Part shown: one piece after another, positions 1 to 12,369 of the stretch
How the letters are laid out: every line of letters begins with the position of its first letter
How positions within the stretch are numbered: position 1 is the stretch's first letter
From: Eutreptiella sp. 'Long Island Sound 2002'
Lineage: Eukaryota; Euglenozoa; Euglenophyceae; Eutreptiales; Eutreptiaceae
Length of the DNA stretch: 64,000 nucleotides
Assembly (NCBI GenBank): GCA_964036045.1
Contig: OZ038385.1
Span: 30,014,306 to 30,078,305, forward strand
Direction of reading: 5' to 3'
Translations under genes and position numbers: made by a program
Notes under the pieces: generated by a model
What the model saw: only the letters and a program-made list of their open reading frames with translations
Told to the model about the DNA's origin: nothing
Databases searched by the model: none

Positions 1-2458
1 GCCGCTCCGGCCCCAGCCAATACAAGCCCCCAAGGAACACCGCCCCGTGCCCGGCAGCATCCAGTCGAATGCCCCCCTCGTGCAGGTGCTGGACGACGGC
101 TACAACCCCTGCCCAATCGGCTGAGGTGCGGCATTGCGCCTTGGCTGCGGCGCTGAGCAGCGACCCTGGCTCACCCCCGGCCCCGGCGATGATCTCCGAC
201 GCCTGCGGGGCCCAGCCCCGGGCCAAGCAGACGCCCAACAGCGCAATGGTCAATTCCTCGCGCTGCCCGGGGGCCTGCTGCTGCTGATGCCGTACCCAAG
301 CCCTTAGGCGCTCCCACTCAGAGCTGCCTCCGCAGGCCGTGGCCAGCGCGCAGACGAGGTCCCGGCCGCGGGGCAACGGGAGCTGGTCGCCCCGGGCCGC
401 GACAAAGCCCAACGCGCCTGCCCAGTGCCCGGCGTTGGCGTGCGCGTACAGCACGCTGAGCAGCGCGCGCGGGTGCACGGGGCCGTCCGCCTCTAAGCGT
501 GCCACGATCTGCTCCGCATGCTCCCAGGCGCCCGCCCGGGCGCACGCCGCCAGCAGGGCGGCCTGGAACTGGCCGTCGGGCGCCAACCCCACTTCCGCCA
601 TGTTCTCTGCCATGCCCCTCACTCTTTCGTAGTCCTCTACAAAATTTCGTGCAAAGCTCGTGTACGCTTCCACAGAGATCGGCAGCCCCGTCCCCTGAAG
701 CTCAGCGTACACCTCGTAGGCCGCAGGTAAGTCCCCGGCCATCGCGCAGGCGCGGGCCAGGGCTGCAAAGATACCGGAGTCTGGCTGGAACCCGCACTGC
801 TGCAGGCATGCAAAGGCCTGCCGCATGTGCTGCACGCCACTCGGCCCCGCCAGAGCCTCGTGATGGAGGATCGTCAAAAACATCGTCGGCGTCGGCACTA
901 CATTGAGCGTGGGCAGGTCGCGCAACAGCGCCTTGAAGCAATCCCAGTCTCGAGAATCCAGGGCGACCCGAAACAACTTTTTGTAGGTCGTGCGGTCAGG
1001 CTGCAGCCCCTGCCCCACCATATCCTCCAGTAGTTGGTGCGCACGCGGCGCACTACTAATCGCGCCCAGAAAAACGTTGTATGAATCGGTGTTCCGCGCC
1101 GGGCCCTCGGCGTCCATCCACGCCCATATCTCCTCGGCAAGGGTCACAGCCTTCGCTTGTATGGCCCCGCCCAGTAGCGCATTTACCAGAGCTGTGTCGA
1201 CCTCGATGCCGTGGGTTGGGGCAGACACTAGCGCCTCCCACAGCGTCTCGTGCTGTGCGCACGCGACCAAGACGCCAAGGTACGCACTGTACACGACAGT
1301 ATTCACAGGGACACCCTCCCGCTGCATCCACTCCAGCAGGTCGCGTGCGCGCTGCCACTGCCCCCCAGTGCGGAATACACTCAAAAGGGCACTGCACGTG
1401 TATTCGTTTGGCGCTAGCCGCACCTCCTCCATCCACTCCCACACCTGCCTCGCCCGCTCCCACTCACCAGTTACGCGGCACGTCTGTATCAAGATAGCGC
1501 AGGTCTGCGTGTCTGGAGGCACGCCGCCGTCCAGCATCCAATCAAAGAGCGCGAAGGCTCTCTGCCATTCGCCGGGCTCCACACAAATCTTCAGCAGGGC
1601 ATTGCAGACCGCGGTGTTGATATGCACGTCGTGCTGCTGCATCCAGCCCAAGACCTCGAACGCCCTCGTCAAGTCCCCGATCTCCCCGCACGCGCTGATC
1701 AGCATTCCCCCAGTGCGGGTGTCCGGGTACAGGTCTGCTTGCTGCATAGCCGCCACCAAGTCAAACGCCCGGGACGACTGCCGCGCAGCGCAGCACGCGG
1801 TGATGGCGGCGTTGTACGCCGCCACGTCCAGGGACACACCCGCGCCCTCCATCCACTGCAGCACCTGCAGCGCCTCCTCCGTCTGGCCAGAGGTTGCGTA
1901 TGCCTTCATCAGTGCCCCGCAAACCCATGCATCCGGCTGCACACCGGCGTCCAACATGCGCACGAACAGGTCTGCTGCCATATCGCAGTACCCTTGATCA
2001 GTGCAGCTGCTCATCAGAACGGTGTACGTCGCCGCGGAGGCGGTGACACCTGCGGCAACCATGGCCTCAAAGGCTCGAAAGGCCTGCTCAGTATGACGGG
2101 CGTTGCAGCATGTGAGGATTACCATGTGGTATGCTTCGCTGTCTGCGGCCGGTCCTACCGTTTCCATGCGGGCCAAAAGCCGGAAAGCCGCCTCGTAGTC
2201 AGTCAGATTGAAACAGGCCGTCAACCCTGCCATCCATGTGTCACGAGTCACTCCCCCAACAGGCACGTCCTCTTGCACTGCGGTGAGGAGTGCATGCCAG
2301 TCGCGACGTCTCTGGTAGTAGTGCACGCGCTCTGCGAAGGGTCCGGCAAGCTCAGGTGTAGCAACTGCTTCTTGTGGGGCCGCGGCGCAACGCGCTGTGC
2401 GGCAAAAGGCTCTTGTCCCCAGCAAACATGTCAATGGTCGTAGCTGGGAGCGATGCAT
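1..2458 (-). CDS. Pentatricopeptide-repeat (PPR) protein, 3' end off the window
   Basis: An uninterrupted reading frame runs from an ATG at 2458 (minus strand) to the left edge, at least 819 codons; the C-terminus lies outside. An in-frame TGA at 2479-2477 upstream supports this start, which opens MHRSQLRPLTCLLGTRAFC, a basic, hydroxylated stretch that could be an organelle transit peptide. From about residue 105 the protein is built of ~35-residue helical hairpin repeats with PPR spacing, for example AYHMVILTCCN, then FEAMVAAGV, TYTVLMSSC, FVRMLDAGVQPDAWVCGAL and FDWMLDGGVPPD. PPR proteins bind RNA one base per repeat and act in mitochondria or plastids in RNA processing, stability or translation; that role is family knowledge. 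No intron is visible, and base composition is clearly more GC-rich than the flank. Which transcript it binds, and any C-terminal domain, cannot be read here. Confidence 0.88.
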   Translation of the reverse strand, partial: MHRSQLRPLTCLLGTRAFCRTARCAAAPQEAVATPELAGPFAERVHYYQRRRDWHALLTAVQEDVPVGGVTRDTWMAGLTACFNLTDYEAAFRLLARMETVGPAADSEAYHMVILTCCNARHTEQAFRAFEAMVAAGVTASAATYTVLMSSCTDQGYCDMAADLFVRMLDAGVQPDAWVCGALMKAYATSGQTEEALQVLQWMEGAGVSLDVAAYNAAITACCAARQSSRAFDLVAAMQQADLYPDTRTGGMLISACGEIGDLTRAFEVLGWMQQHDVHINTAVCNALLKICVEPGEWQRAFALFDWMLDGGVPPDTQTCAILIQTCRVTGEWERARQVWEWMEEVRLAPNEYTCSALLSVFRTGGQWQRARDLLEWMQREGVPVNTVVYSAYLGVLVACAQHETLWEALVSAPTHGIEVDTALVNALLGGAIQAKAVTLAEEIWAWMDAEGPARNTDSYNVFLGAISSAPRAHQLLEDMVGQGLQPDRTTYKKLFRVALDSRDWDCFKALLRDLPTLNVVPTPTMFLTILHHEALAGPSGVQHMRQAFACLQQCGFQPDSGIFAALARACAMAGDLPAAYEVYAELQGTGLPISVEAYTSFARNFVEDYERVRGMAENMAEVGLAPDGQFQAALLAACARAGAWEHAEQIVARLEADGPVHPRALLSVLYAHANAGHWAGALGFVAARGDQLPLPRGRDLVCALATACGGSSEWERLRAWVRHQQQQAPGQREELTIALLGVCLARGWAPQASEIIAGAGGEPGSLLSAAAKAQCRTSADWAGVVAVVQHLHEGGIRLDAAGHGAVFLGGLYWLGPER

Positions 2459-5400
2459 TATGAGCACATGATAGAATCATTTAGGTCCAGCTGTGCTCCG
2501 ACGGACCACTGCGAATGCAACGAATGCAGTGAATGCGGTGAAGATATGAACCCAGACAGCCGGACGGAAACCGGAAAAACAATGTGAGGACAACAAACCA
2601 CTCCTTTCATTCCGAACGTACACCAAATGCGCGTTTATAGTACCGTACCAAATACAATGGTACAAGTGAAACTAGCAACTTGCACGTGCAAATGTGCACG
2701 AATGGCGACAACACAACGACGGAGCTTGTAGGACCATGGGCCATGGGGGTCCGTATGGGAACGGGCTTAGGTGTTCCGACGACCCTTTTGCTGTTGACTC
2801 TAGTGTGATAGGTGAACAACTTGGAATTTTAGGAAAATGCACCACCGACGCATACTACATGAAAAAACTTCGATGCTATGCCTTTCTAGTAACCGGCATC
2901 GTGAAAAGGGAGCTCCAAACGAGATCCTCGTCGTGGGGCAACTAGTTCTTTGTCGGAGGGGATTTGCATGTGAGCGCCGTCACTATTGAGCTTCCTCACG
3001 CGCATCATCTCAACATCAAAGCAAATTGAAAAGAAGAACTAGACGAGAGCTCAAATATAGGAATGCAAATCACGATGGAACGGGCCAGAATGACCCCACT
3101 ACAATTTGGTGGATGATATTGTCAATGGAGTCTTGCATCGATTCTACATAGGACGCAAAGCTTTTCAATTCGAAAGTGCGCAATTGAGCGATTCATTCAC
3201 GCATGCCAAAGCAAATGTGAAAATGGGAACCAAAGCATTCATGTCGTACCATTGCTTCACATTGAGTAGTACCTGCCTGCTGACGTATGATACCACCCAC
3301 TTGCCACAAGCACTTGACAATTGTTTACGTGAGCTTCGTGCAGTTGGTGTGTAAAGGCAAAGGACGATCCAACGCGTTGAAGGAAACTTTATGCATCAAG
3401 TGGGTGCGTCCAAAATGTAGGAGCAAACATACACAGCAAGCAAGTCCTCAAATGATCATGAAGACTAGCTAGAAGAACAAATAGTCTCGGGTGACTCATG
3501 AAAACCCGAAGGCCAACGTCACTAGTGCCAACATGGGATGCGGTTTTACAAGTAGTCGACAAGCAAGCGATGCACAAACTCGTCCAAATACCCACGATAA
3601 GGGGAGGTTACAATCTTCGCTTCCAAAAGAAGACGGGTGCTTGTTGCCCCTTCCCTTGCTTCGTTTCCTTTGGGGGGGGGGGGGGCATAAAAGTAGGTAA
3701 AACGCCGGCTACCTCTCACGGATGCGTCATAGGTTGGAAACGTGGTTCCTCGCCTTGCAGAGCAGCAGAGGATTGGTAGCAGGACACAAGAAAGCTTGTC
3801 AAGGAAAAGACATGTCAAATCCAACCTGTGCATAGTTGCATACCGCGCGGAAAAACATGGTGGTGTTCACTCCGGCACAATGTGGGCCTATGTACAGTGG
3901 GTTTCGTTCCCGTGTCTCTTTGGAAGAAGCGCTACAATTATTTCATGCCTATGTCTAAGTTCAAATTCGAATTTTTTGGCGAGCTTTTCTTGCAAACATG
4001 CATATGTTCACACATAATCACACGCCTGTTTAGGTAGGAGGTATGTTCACACACGATGGTCCACGCATGTGAACATGGTTCAAAACATGGTCCGAGTGTC
4101 GGTGTGAACGATATGTTCAACCGATACACTCACGGGTAGTTACAAAACAACCGTGTCCACGAAGTCCTGATTATTTGAGTCAATGAGCGCAAACGACCCA
4201 CAAATTGAAAAGGAACCAACACAATATGCAAGGATAGATAGATGCTCACCAAAAAATCCGCGGTAGGTGGTGCAGAAATGGCCGTGAAACTAGCATCGCC
4301 GAGAAGCGACAACCTCAGTGGACAACCGCACGCTCGTACGTTCCATTGGTTCGTCGTGGTGTCGTTGTCTCCCGTGGTTGGTACCACTATTGAAATTGTC
4401 TTTGCGGAAACCTCTACACAAGCACCAAATTTGTGCGGAAACAAACTTGATTGAGGACTTGTACCAAGTCCTCAATCAATGATGATGGAGTTTGTGATGG
4501 AACATGGCCAGGCATGGGTGTGGGTGGTGGCTTCATGGAGGTACACGCTCTCCTCACATGTCTCCTTTTTGCCCTGCCCATGTGGGAGACGGTCTTTTTG
4601 CTCCCGTTGCACACTCTCCCCGTTCGGGATGCTACCAAAAAATTGCCACCATCATTGGCATTGGCATTGCATGTGAGACATCCCAAAGGGGAACTACGCA
4701 TGGCGGCCTTGCCCCTACTTACCAGTCGTGGGTGGTTTGGATGTCTAGTGTATGTCGTAGAGGCTACATCTGACCGACGGGCTACAGGAAGCACACTCCT
4801 CGAAAATGCATCGCACATCGAAAGCAAAATGTGAAACGTGATGCATGAATGTGTCACTAAATCCATGTCTTTCATGGAAACCCATTTATCCATCAACCCC
4901 ATGCAATGTGAAACACACAAAGTGATAACGAGAGAGCGCGGGTGACCGCAAAACAGCATCACCCAAAATGCATGCGAGCTCTCGGCATCAAACTTCGATG
5001 CAGGAGGCCTCAAGTGCACTGTGGATCGGTTGATGTCCTTCACGAGCAAGAACTTGCAAATGATTCACCCAACCTTAAAATGCAAAATGTAACGCCCCCT
5101 TTTCAAGAAAATCCACAACAACTCGAACGATCCAAGGCCGTAAGTGTCCTAGCGTATAGTGAGCAAGATTGCTTGAGCATGCACACAAGCTGGTTACACG
5201 GATTCGGATCATGCGTTGGTTGCTTGGCTCAAGTGCAAGGGAAGTATGATGCTGTTATGCGTTGGTCAAGGCGCAAAGTGAGGAGTTTTTTCTTGTTCGT
5301 GTGCCTTGGTGCGCGTCGGTATGATACCACGTAGTTGATGAAGATGAAGCTAGGGCATGAACCTCAAGAGATTCGTCGTTCGCATTCGAGTGGTGCTTGG

Positions 5401-7822
5401 CTATCTTATGCACGACCATGGCCGCTATGTTCCTCAACGAAGATGAGGAAGAGACGGCACTAATATGTAACGCGGGCAATGGGAAGGATGTATAGCAAAT
5501 ACACGCACCCAACTGTGGGAAGAAGAACCCATCAGCTATCGAGTGCAAAGAAATCTAAGGTGTGCAAGCACCAGCACGAAGTAGTACACAATCGGAAGGT
5601 TTCATTCAAAATGGTGGATTTTACTTTTCTTGTTTCCCTTTGGCTTGTCGGTGGTACGATTATGCAAGCAAACATGAAATGGTTTGCGCCCAATGTCGCA
5701 TGCAAGAGTTCATGTGCGAAGTATGAAGTATCATCATGCCTGTGGAGCCCTGGGAGTGAAAAGAATACGCATGTTCGGGCTACCACACCGGTGAAATTAC
5801 ACGGGAAAGGCACACAGATATCATTCTCTCAGAAACAATCGATCATCAAACGAAGTAAGTTCATCGAATTAGATCTCCGGTACCAATGTGGTGCTATTTG
5901 TTTCCCCCTGTTTTTCTCGTTCTTTGTCTCTCGATAACAATGTAGCGGTCGCAAGCGCTTCGCGACCTGGATCAACACTCTCAACACTCACAGAAATCTT
6001 GCGCCGGGTGAACCAACAGTTGAAAAAACACCAGCATCTCGGCCTCCAATCTTCCAAAAAATTTGAGAAATTTCCAAAACTCTGGAACCTGCGCACGAGT
6101 CTCATTTGCCGAGGTTTTCCCTTTTCTCAATTCCGCCCTCGCCCTTGAGCCCCCCTATGGATAACACTTGCGTATGTAAAAAAAAAATAATACTTTTTGA
6201 CCCCTCAAGAATCTTCCTTGCTGAAGATAGTTTGGGCCTTTGCAACATGTGCAATTATTGCAAGCTATTACTGGGAACAATTAGCTAATGACGTGATCTC
6301 ACTTTCCTCAAGAGTTAAACTTCACAACCCCATTCGTGATTGTTGATCATGCTATGAGTAGGTTTGAGGATTAAGCTCCGGGTAAGGCTTTCGCACAAGG
6401 TTTATTTTCTTAAGAGAAATTTAGAACTTGATATCCGGATTTTTGCCATTCATCTAGTTGGTGGGTCAGTCTATGCGTGTTGCCGTACATAGCTATACTT
6501 GCTCAACCACCCCACACCCTCTGCATGCCAAGTGGTAGCCCCATAGTGTTGGTCCTCCATTCACGTGGATCCAAAGGAACCAAAACGATGAACGTTTGAA
6601 CCCATGGAGGCGTTGTTGATTTTTGAGAATTTGGGTGCTCTTTCCAAGACAAAAACAAGGGGGTCACAACCGTTGTGTAACTGCACATCGTGTCAATCGA
6701 GTGTGGGCGACATTCGGCGGGCCCGATTTTATTAAGAGCGTTGGCCTAGAGCGTTGGCGGTTGCGTATTTCTCGAGGTTTCAAATTAGTTCCGTTGGCTT
6801 CATTGTGGTATGAATATCATCTCTTTACTCACCAACACGTTATGGGTCCGAAGAAGATTTGATCTCATCTCATTCACGGCGTGGTCAACACGAATCCAAA
6901 ATTCCATCGTGGCTGCTCAACTCAAACCAAATCGCCGTTTGCCACCATCATAGTCTGTTAAGGATTCGCACAATCGCAAACTAGCAATGATGCACCAAAT
7001 CGCAAGCAATCGCTTGCAGTGATCAACGTTTCGCTTGGCGCTCACGCTCACGCTCTTGTGGTACCCCTCTAGTTCGAGATAGCGTAGTACGGCGATCTTG
7101 GATACCTACGCCCAGTGCTACTACCGGTTACCACACACCCGCCGACACTTGCTAAAGGGGAACTATGGCTACCCTACGAAAGCCGTCGGGATGACTATGG
7201 GGGTTACTATTGTGACGTACCGTGTAGTACGATGACTTTGAACCAGTCGTGTATCGAGCCGTTCGGAGCACCTTGGAACCATCGTTGCTTTGGGCTGCAA
7301 GTCAACGTTGACAATAAGCGCTGTGTGTCCATGGTTGCTTAGTGTTGAGAGTAGTTGTTGCAGTGGGCGTGAAAACGCTCCATTCAAGAATGAGAGGACT
7401 TCACGTATGGAAATGACGAACTTCATTTGGGCACTCCACAATTGCAACTTCTCTCACGTCCGCAACAAAAACTTCAGAGGTGCAAACGAGTGCAAAGCAT
7501 ACAGTAGCATAGTGTCACGCATATCTACGATGCTCTATCACGCCTTTTTCCCTCTTTCTATGTCTCTAATTAGCATTCTTTTCTGGGGTTCCTGTAGTTC
7601 CCAAGGACTCGCTTTGATCCGGCCCGGGAGATGAGGGCCAAGGGGCGAATGGGAGTGAAGATAAGGACCCCCTCCTACGTGTCCTCATTGCTTTCGGCCG
7701 TAGCCCCTTCGACTTACGACTTTCTAGCCGCGTGCACATGCGACTCTCTTTGACGCGTGCTGCTTGTGACGAATGCTATGCAATACCTTTTGAATTTGTC
7801 GCAGCCGTTTTATTTTGCAACC
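2459..7822. other. Gene-poor interval upstream of the PPR and Rab18 A genes
   Basis: About 5.4 kb of moderately AT-rich sequence in which I see no gene I can support. It presumably holds the promoter of the leftward PPR gene at one end and of the rightward Rab18 gene at the other. It contains a G tract near 3670-3683, a perfect hairpin at 4447-4479, and many short open frames on both strands that lack recognisable motifs, including a 211-codon frame on the minus strand at 4414-5049. Confidence 0.5.
4447..4479. repeat. Perfect 15-bp inverted repeat with 3-nt loop
   Basis: TTGATTGAGGACTTG (4447-4461) is followed by TAC and then by its exact reverse complement (4465-4479). Such a perfect short hairpin is rare by chance. 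It could be a cruciform, a terminator-like structure or a junction between two inverted element ends; nothing nearby decides this. Confidence 0.8.
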
Positions 7823-8802
7823 ATGCGGGATGACGCATACGATCACACCTTCAAACTCTTGTTGATTGGTGACTCAGGGGTGGGCAAAAGTAGTATTTTG
7901 TTGCGCTTCACGGATGGAACATTTGATGAAGACATCGGAACTACTATCGGCGTTGACTTCAAAGTGAAGGTGATGCCATTCCGCGACCAAAAGGTCAAGC
8001 TAACCATTTGGGATACCGCTGGACAGGTTTGCCTTGTGTCATTGATGTGTGATGATGCATTGGCCCCGCCATCGGAGCTGCACTGTGTGGACACTTTTTC
8101 TCGTGCATTGGCAACGACTGTTCGGCAGATTTCATGCTCCCAACCATGCAGGGGTGTGGTTTCCTCCATGTCCCTACTTATCAGGAACGTTTCCGGACCC
8201 TCACAAGTTCTTATTATCGAGGCGCCCAAGGAATTGTGTTGGTGTATGACATCACGAATCCGGAGTCCTTCGAAAACATTCAACAATGGATGAACGAGAT
8301 CGAGATGTATACCACCTTTCCCGATGTAGTGACATTGTTGGTTGGAAACAAGTTGGACAAGCGCCAGAAGGACGGAGCATCGGTGTGATTGTGAGGCGGT
8401 AGAGTGCTTGCACATGGCTGTAAGGGTTTGCCTACTGCCCCTACTACTCCCCAGAGTACTACTATGCCTACTACGCCTAACTACACCTGACAAGGCCAAG
8501 AGTTTGCGAAAAGGCTTCTTCACTCCCATTGTCTCAGTAACTCGTCTTCGTAAGGTCGCCGGTGACAGGTCACACGCCTCTTCTTCCAGGTTCCACGTGC
8601 CAAAGCAGAAGCTTTTGCGCGTCAACATAACATGCTTTTCATCGAGTGCAGTGCCAAGACCAAAGAAGGAGTGCAACAGACCTTTGAAGAGTTGGCAAAC
8701 AAGATTCTGGACACTCCGAGTTTGCTCGGCAACACAGCGCCCATGGGAATGAATTTGAATAAGACTGCTGCTGACAGCGGTTCAAGTGGTTGTGCATGTT
8801 AA
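7823..8802 (+). CDS. Rab18/RabC-like small GTPase, copy A (three exons)
   Basis: Exons 7823-8026, 8185-8382 and 8590-8802 join in phase 0 to a 204-residue protein; introns are 158 and 207 bp with GT-AG ends. All Rab motifs are present: P-loop GDSGVGKS (16-23), switch I threonine in TTIGVDF (40-46), WDTAGQ (63-68), NKLD (123-126) and ECSAK (153-157). The last three residues are CAC, a Cys-X-Cys signal for double geranylgeranylation. [14 protein letters not shown] and DTPSLLGN favour the Rab18/plant RabC branch, which acts at the endoplasmic reticulum and lipid droplets. I chose the ATG at 7823 because copy B shares MRDDAY exactly there, while the possible upstream extension from 7757 is not conserved. 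Exon 3 is identical at every base to exon 3 of copy B. Confidence 0.93.
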
Positions 8803-10540
8803 TGATTGGAGGTTTCTGGTGACACGCAGCCTCACTCGCAGCCACAATCCTGAACCAAATGTTTTTTCCCGTTGTGCCCGAAGAGCATAGCCCCGCACAT
8901 GCGTTTCAAGGTGGCCATGTATGATCACATTGTGACAATGCGCCCTTTGATTTGTTGCGCCTGGGTATACTAATTTTTTCGAGTGGCTGCCCAACATTAC
9001 CTCATATCCCACATACATTTATGCATTCCTCTGTGCAGAACCTATTTTGTATTTGAACAATGCTAATCAGCCGGGTGCACACGCACCTTTTTGGAGATGT
9101 GAGGACGTAACAGCACGATTTTGAATGACAGCATGCCGTCATGAGGTGCCAATGTATTTCAAGCCATGCCACATTTTTTTTTCCTTTACCAGACACGTGT
9201 ACAAGTTTCTAAGGTGTTGTCACGTCGCATTGTCCTCACCATGCCCGATGGCAGCATTCAAGGCATGCGTAGTTTCAATAAGTCGCTGCTTGTGTACGGT
9301 GGGGTTTTTCAAATTCATTTTAACCTGCTCGTCTTCTCTATCAATTTTTTGAGCTGGATCTGCGTTGTCATGAAAGTGTGCTGACTTGCAACGCTTTGAT
9401 TTTAACCCGGGTGTGCAATTGCCGTACAATTTTGATGCACAGGTGATTGCTGGCCACCGTAGCATAGGCTTCTAGTGGGAACCAAGAAGATCTTTTGCCT
9501 TGGAATCCCTTCATGGTGTAAGATACCAGGGACCGGGAATTCTGCACATGACCTACACAACAGTGCCATTGCACTGCATAAGGTCCAAGGTGCAAGTGGA
9601 TTCTTTGAGTTTGTGCTGAAACGTTTCCAGTGCATGGACAAAATGATGAAGTGTGGGGCAGTTACGTGGTTTGCATACGATCAAAATGGCCCCCTCCTTG
9701 GTCTGGGTTCGCGTTGATCTGAATACCCAACTTAGTGACAAAGGTAGCCAGGCTTGGGGTTGGCATGACAATTGGCCCTGAAAGACACTGGAAGGAAAAT
9801 CTATGGTGGCCTGCCACAAAAATCCCCATGATACACGCATGTCCTCAACCTTGGGATGCAAGAAGGAATGAGTTTCTCCACGGTACGTGCAGGCAAGCCT
9901 GCCAGCGACCCCTCACCCCAACCAAGATTGTGCATTTGGATTGAGCTGGAGCAAGGTGAAGCACTCTGGGGAAAGTGCTCACAACGCCTTGCAAACTGAT
10001 GAATTGAAAAAAAATATTGGTATCCTAGGTTGTGCACGATCGCTTTTGGAAAAAGACGGATTTTTGCCATTTTTCATTGCCAAAACAGGGCATTAGCAAT
10101 TTTTGGGGGGGAGGGTATAGAAGTACATATGTGCCAACAGTGGCCGTTATTGGCTCCCATCCAGTAGGTAACAAGAGTGCTTTTGGCCATTTGGAGCTCA
10201 TTTTGACCATTTTTTGACCTACAGGTGCACTGTTGTGCGCTGCAGCAGCCCTTTGTCAATTATTAGTGCCACATTTTAGGCGTCCTACAGTAGAGTTTGG
10301 CAGGGTGGTTGCTATGAAGGATGGCAAAGTGTGTCAGTTGGTATTTCTGGCTGTAAACACTAAATTGAGTTTTCATGAATAAACTGTTTATGTTGGTTGT
10401 CCACCATGGAAAAGTATTTTTGGTAAGTGAGAGTGGGATATTTTGCCTCTTGGCATGCCAATGCTGTTGAGTCATTCCCATGACTGTGAACCCTTTAACC
10501 CCCCCCCCCTCTTATCAAATCCCCCCATACCCCCTGCACG
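8803..10540. other. Downstream of Rab18 A; no gene seen
   Basis: The 3' flank of Rab18 A diverges from that of copy B immediately after the stop codon. Only short open frames without motifs occur. A C tract near 10499-10510 precedes the first minisatellite. Confidence 0.5.
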
Positions 10541-10705
10541 TGCAGTGCGGTGCAGAGCGCAACACACACAGTGCAGCGCAGGGCACAGAACGCACAGTGC
10601 GGTGCAGAGCGCAGCACACACAGTGCGGTGCAGAGCGCAGCACACGCAGTGGGGTGCAGGGCGCAGCACACACAGTGCAGTACAGAGCGCAGCACACACA
10701 GTGTG
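10541..10705. repeat. 26-bp minisatellite
   Basis: Tandem 26-bp units of the form CAGTGCGGTGCAGAGCGCAG plus CACACA, with single-base variants, in about six copies. It is purine/pyrimidine mixed and rich in GTGC and GCAC. The unit length is not a multiple of three, so frames through it are not evidence of coding. Confidence 0.85.
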
Positions 10706-11024
10706 CTACAGCAATGCACAGATACCAACACACTCACACACAACAGGCGCACACTGTGCACATCAGCACAGTGCGGAGCGTATGGTTCTCCACCCTTGTG
10801 CACACAGCACAGGGTGGAGGGATAGTTCTCCACCTTGTGCATGCCAGCTCAGGGTGGGAGGAAGCCCCCCCCCCCCCTGTAGACATCAGCACACCTACCT
10901 CGTCTTGCAGGGAGGACAGGGGGGGAGGGCAGGAGAGGGGGGGGGTAGGTCTATGGGGGGGTTGGGGGGCGGGGTCTTTGGGGAGGCGGCTCTGTGCCAC
11001 CATGCGGTGGGCTTGCACCGAGCC

Positions 11025-11510
11025 CAGGGGTGGGGAACCTGTCCCTCCGCCCTGTGCTGTGGTGCACAGGGGTGGGGAACCTGTCCCTCCGCGTTGTGCC
11101 GATGAGCTCAGCGGTCCCTCCACCTTGTGCCGTGGTGCCCAGGGGTGGGGAACATTTCCCTCCGCCCTGTCTTGATGAGCTCAGGGGAGGGGAACCGGTC
11201 CCTCCGCCCGGTGCAGATGTGCACAAGGGTGGGGAACCTCTCCCTCTGCCCTGTGCTGTGGTGCACAGGGGTGGGGAACCTGTCTCTCCGCCCTGTGATG
11301 TGGTGCACAGGGGTGGGGACCCTGTCCATCTGCCCTGAGCTGTGGTGCATAGGGGAGGGGAACCCAGACCCCCCGCCCTGTACTGTGGTGCACAGGGCCG
11401 GGGAACCCTATCCCTCCGTGTAGTGCCGATGTGCCCAAGGGTGCGGATCCAGTCCCGCTGCCCTATGCTGAAGAGCGCCAGGGCGGGGCGCCAGTCCCTC
11501 CAGCCTGTGC
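11025..11510 (+). repeat. 42-43 bp minisatellite, arm 1 (forward)
   Basis: About eleven tandem units containing GGTGGGGAACCTGTCCCTCC, then GCCCTGTGCTGTGGTGCACA. The unit is the reverse complement of the array at 12370-13616, so the two form inverted arms around the 22-bp array. Units vary by point changes; some read GATGAGCTCA instead of GTGGTGCACA. Confidence 0.85.
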
Positions 11511-11764
11511 CCCCCTCCCTCCAATGATGTAAGCCCCCCCCCCCCCCGCACAGGGACACCGCACTGCTACCAACCCCCGTGGCCCGCTACAGCGGACGAG
11601 GTGTGCGTCACACGCGAGAGTCGTATGCGAGAGTCGTTGGGAAGCAATCATGCACCCCCGAGGCAGTCCTCAAATCAAATCAAACTCCCCTAGACCCCCT
11701 CGACCCACGCCCCTCCCCCTCGACCCCCTCCACCCCCCCCTTCCCCCTAGACCCCCTCCACCCC

Positions 11765-12355
11765 GACCAAGCCCACCGCAAGGTGGCGCACGGCCCATCG
11801 CAGGGTGACACCAACAACCCCCCGCGGTGGTACCATGCCCACCGCAAGGTGAGGCCACACCCACCGCAAGGTGCTACCAAGCCAGACGCAGGGTGGCACC
11901 AAGCCCACCGCATGGTGGCGCCCAACCCATCGCACGGGGGTACCAAGCCCACCGCATGGTGAGGCATAGCCCACCGCATGGTGGCACCAGGCCCCACGCC
12001 AGGAGGCACACGTCGCACTAGAAGGTGGCATCAAGCCCGCCGCATGGTGGCACAAAGCCTGCCGCATGGTGGCACAAAGCCCACCGCATGGTGGCACCAG
12101 GCCGACCGGGCGGGGGCGCCAAGCCCACCGCGAGGCAACACACAACTCACCGCAAGGCGGCACCGCACCCACCGCGGTGAGCACGGAGCCCACTGCATGG
12201 TGGCACCAAGCCCGGTGCGAGGTGGTGCCGAGCCCACAGCATGGTGGCACCAAGCCGACCAGATAGTGGCGCCAAGCCCACCGCACGGTGTCACCAAGCC
12301 AACCGCGAGGTTACACGAGACCTCCCACGTGGTGGCACCCACCCCATGCAAGGTG
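11765..12355. repeat. 22-bp minisatellite between the inverted arms
   Basis: About 26 tandem units close to GCCCACCGCATGGTGGCACC plus two bases, 22 bp long by direct counting of adjacent copies. CCACCGCATGGTGG is nearly palindromic, so each unit can fold. Just before it, 11690-11760 is a short C-rich stretch repeating CCCTCGACCCCC-type words. Confidence 0.85.
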
Positions 12356-12369
12356 TTTCCCCATCTCCG

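Noticed and set aside
990-2443. Plus-strand frames of 335 and 273 codons
   Set aside because: They are antisense shadows of the PPR frame, which alone shows PPR periodicity and motifs.
4414-5049. 211-codon minus-strand frame, and a copia-like reading of the plus strand (GCLVYV near 4740)
   Set aside because: No domain, no order of integrase or reverse-transcriptase motifs; a frame of this length is expected about once by chance in this much sequence.
7757-7822. 22-residue N-terminal extension of Rab18 A
   Set aside because: The upstream in-frame ATG is not conserved in copy B, while MRDDAY is.
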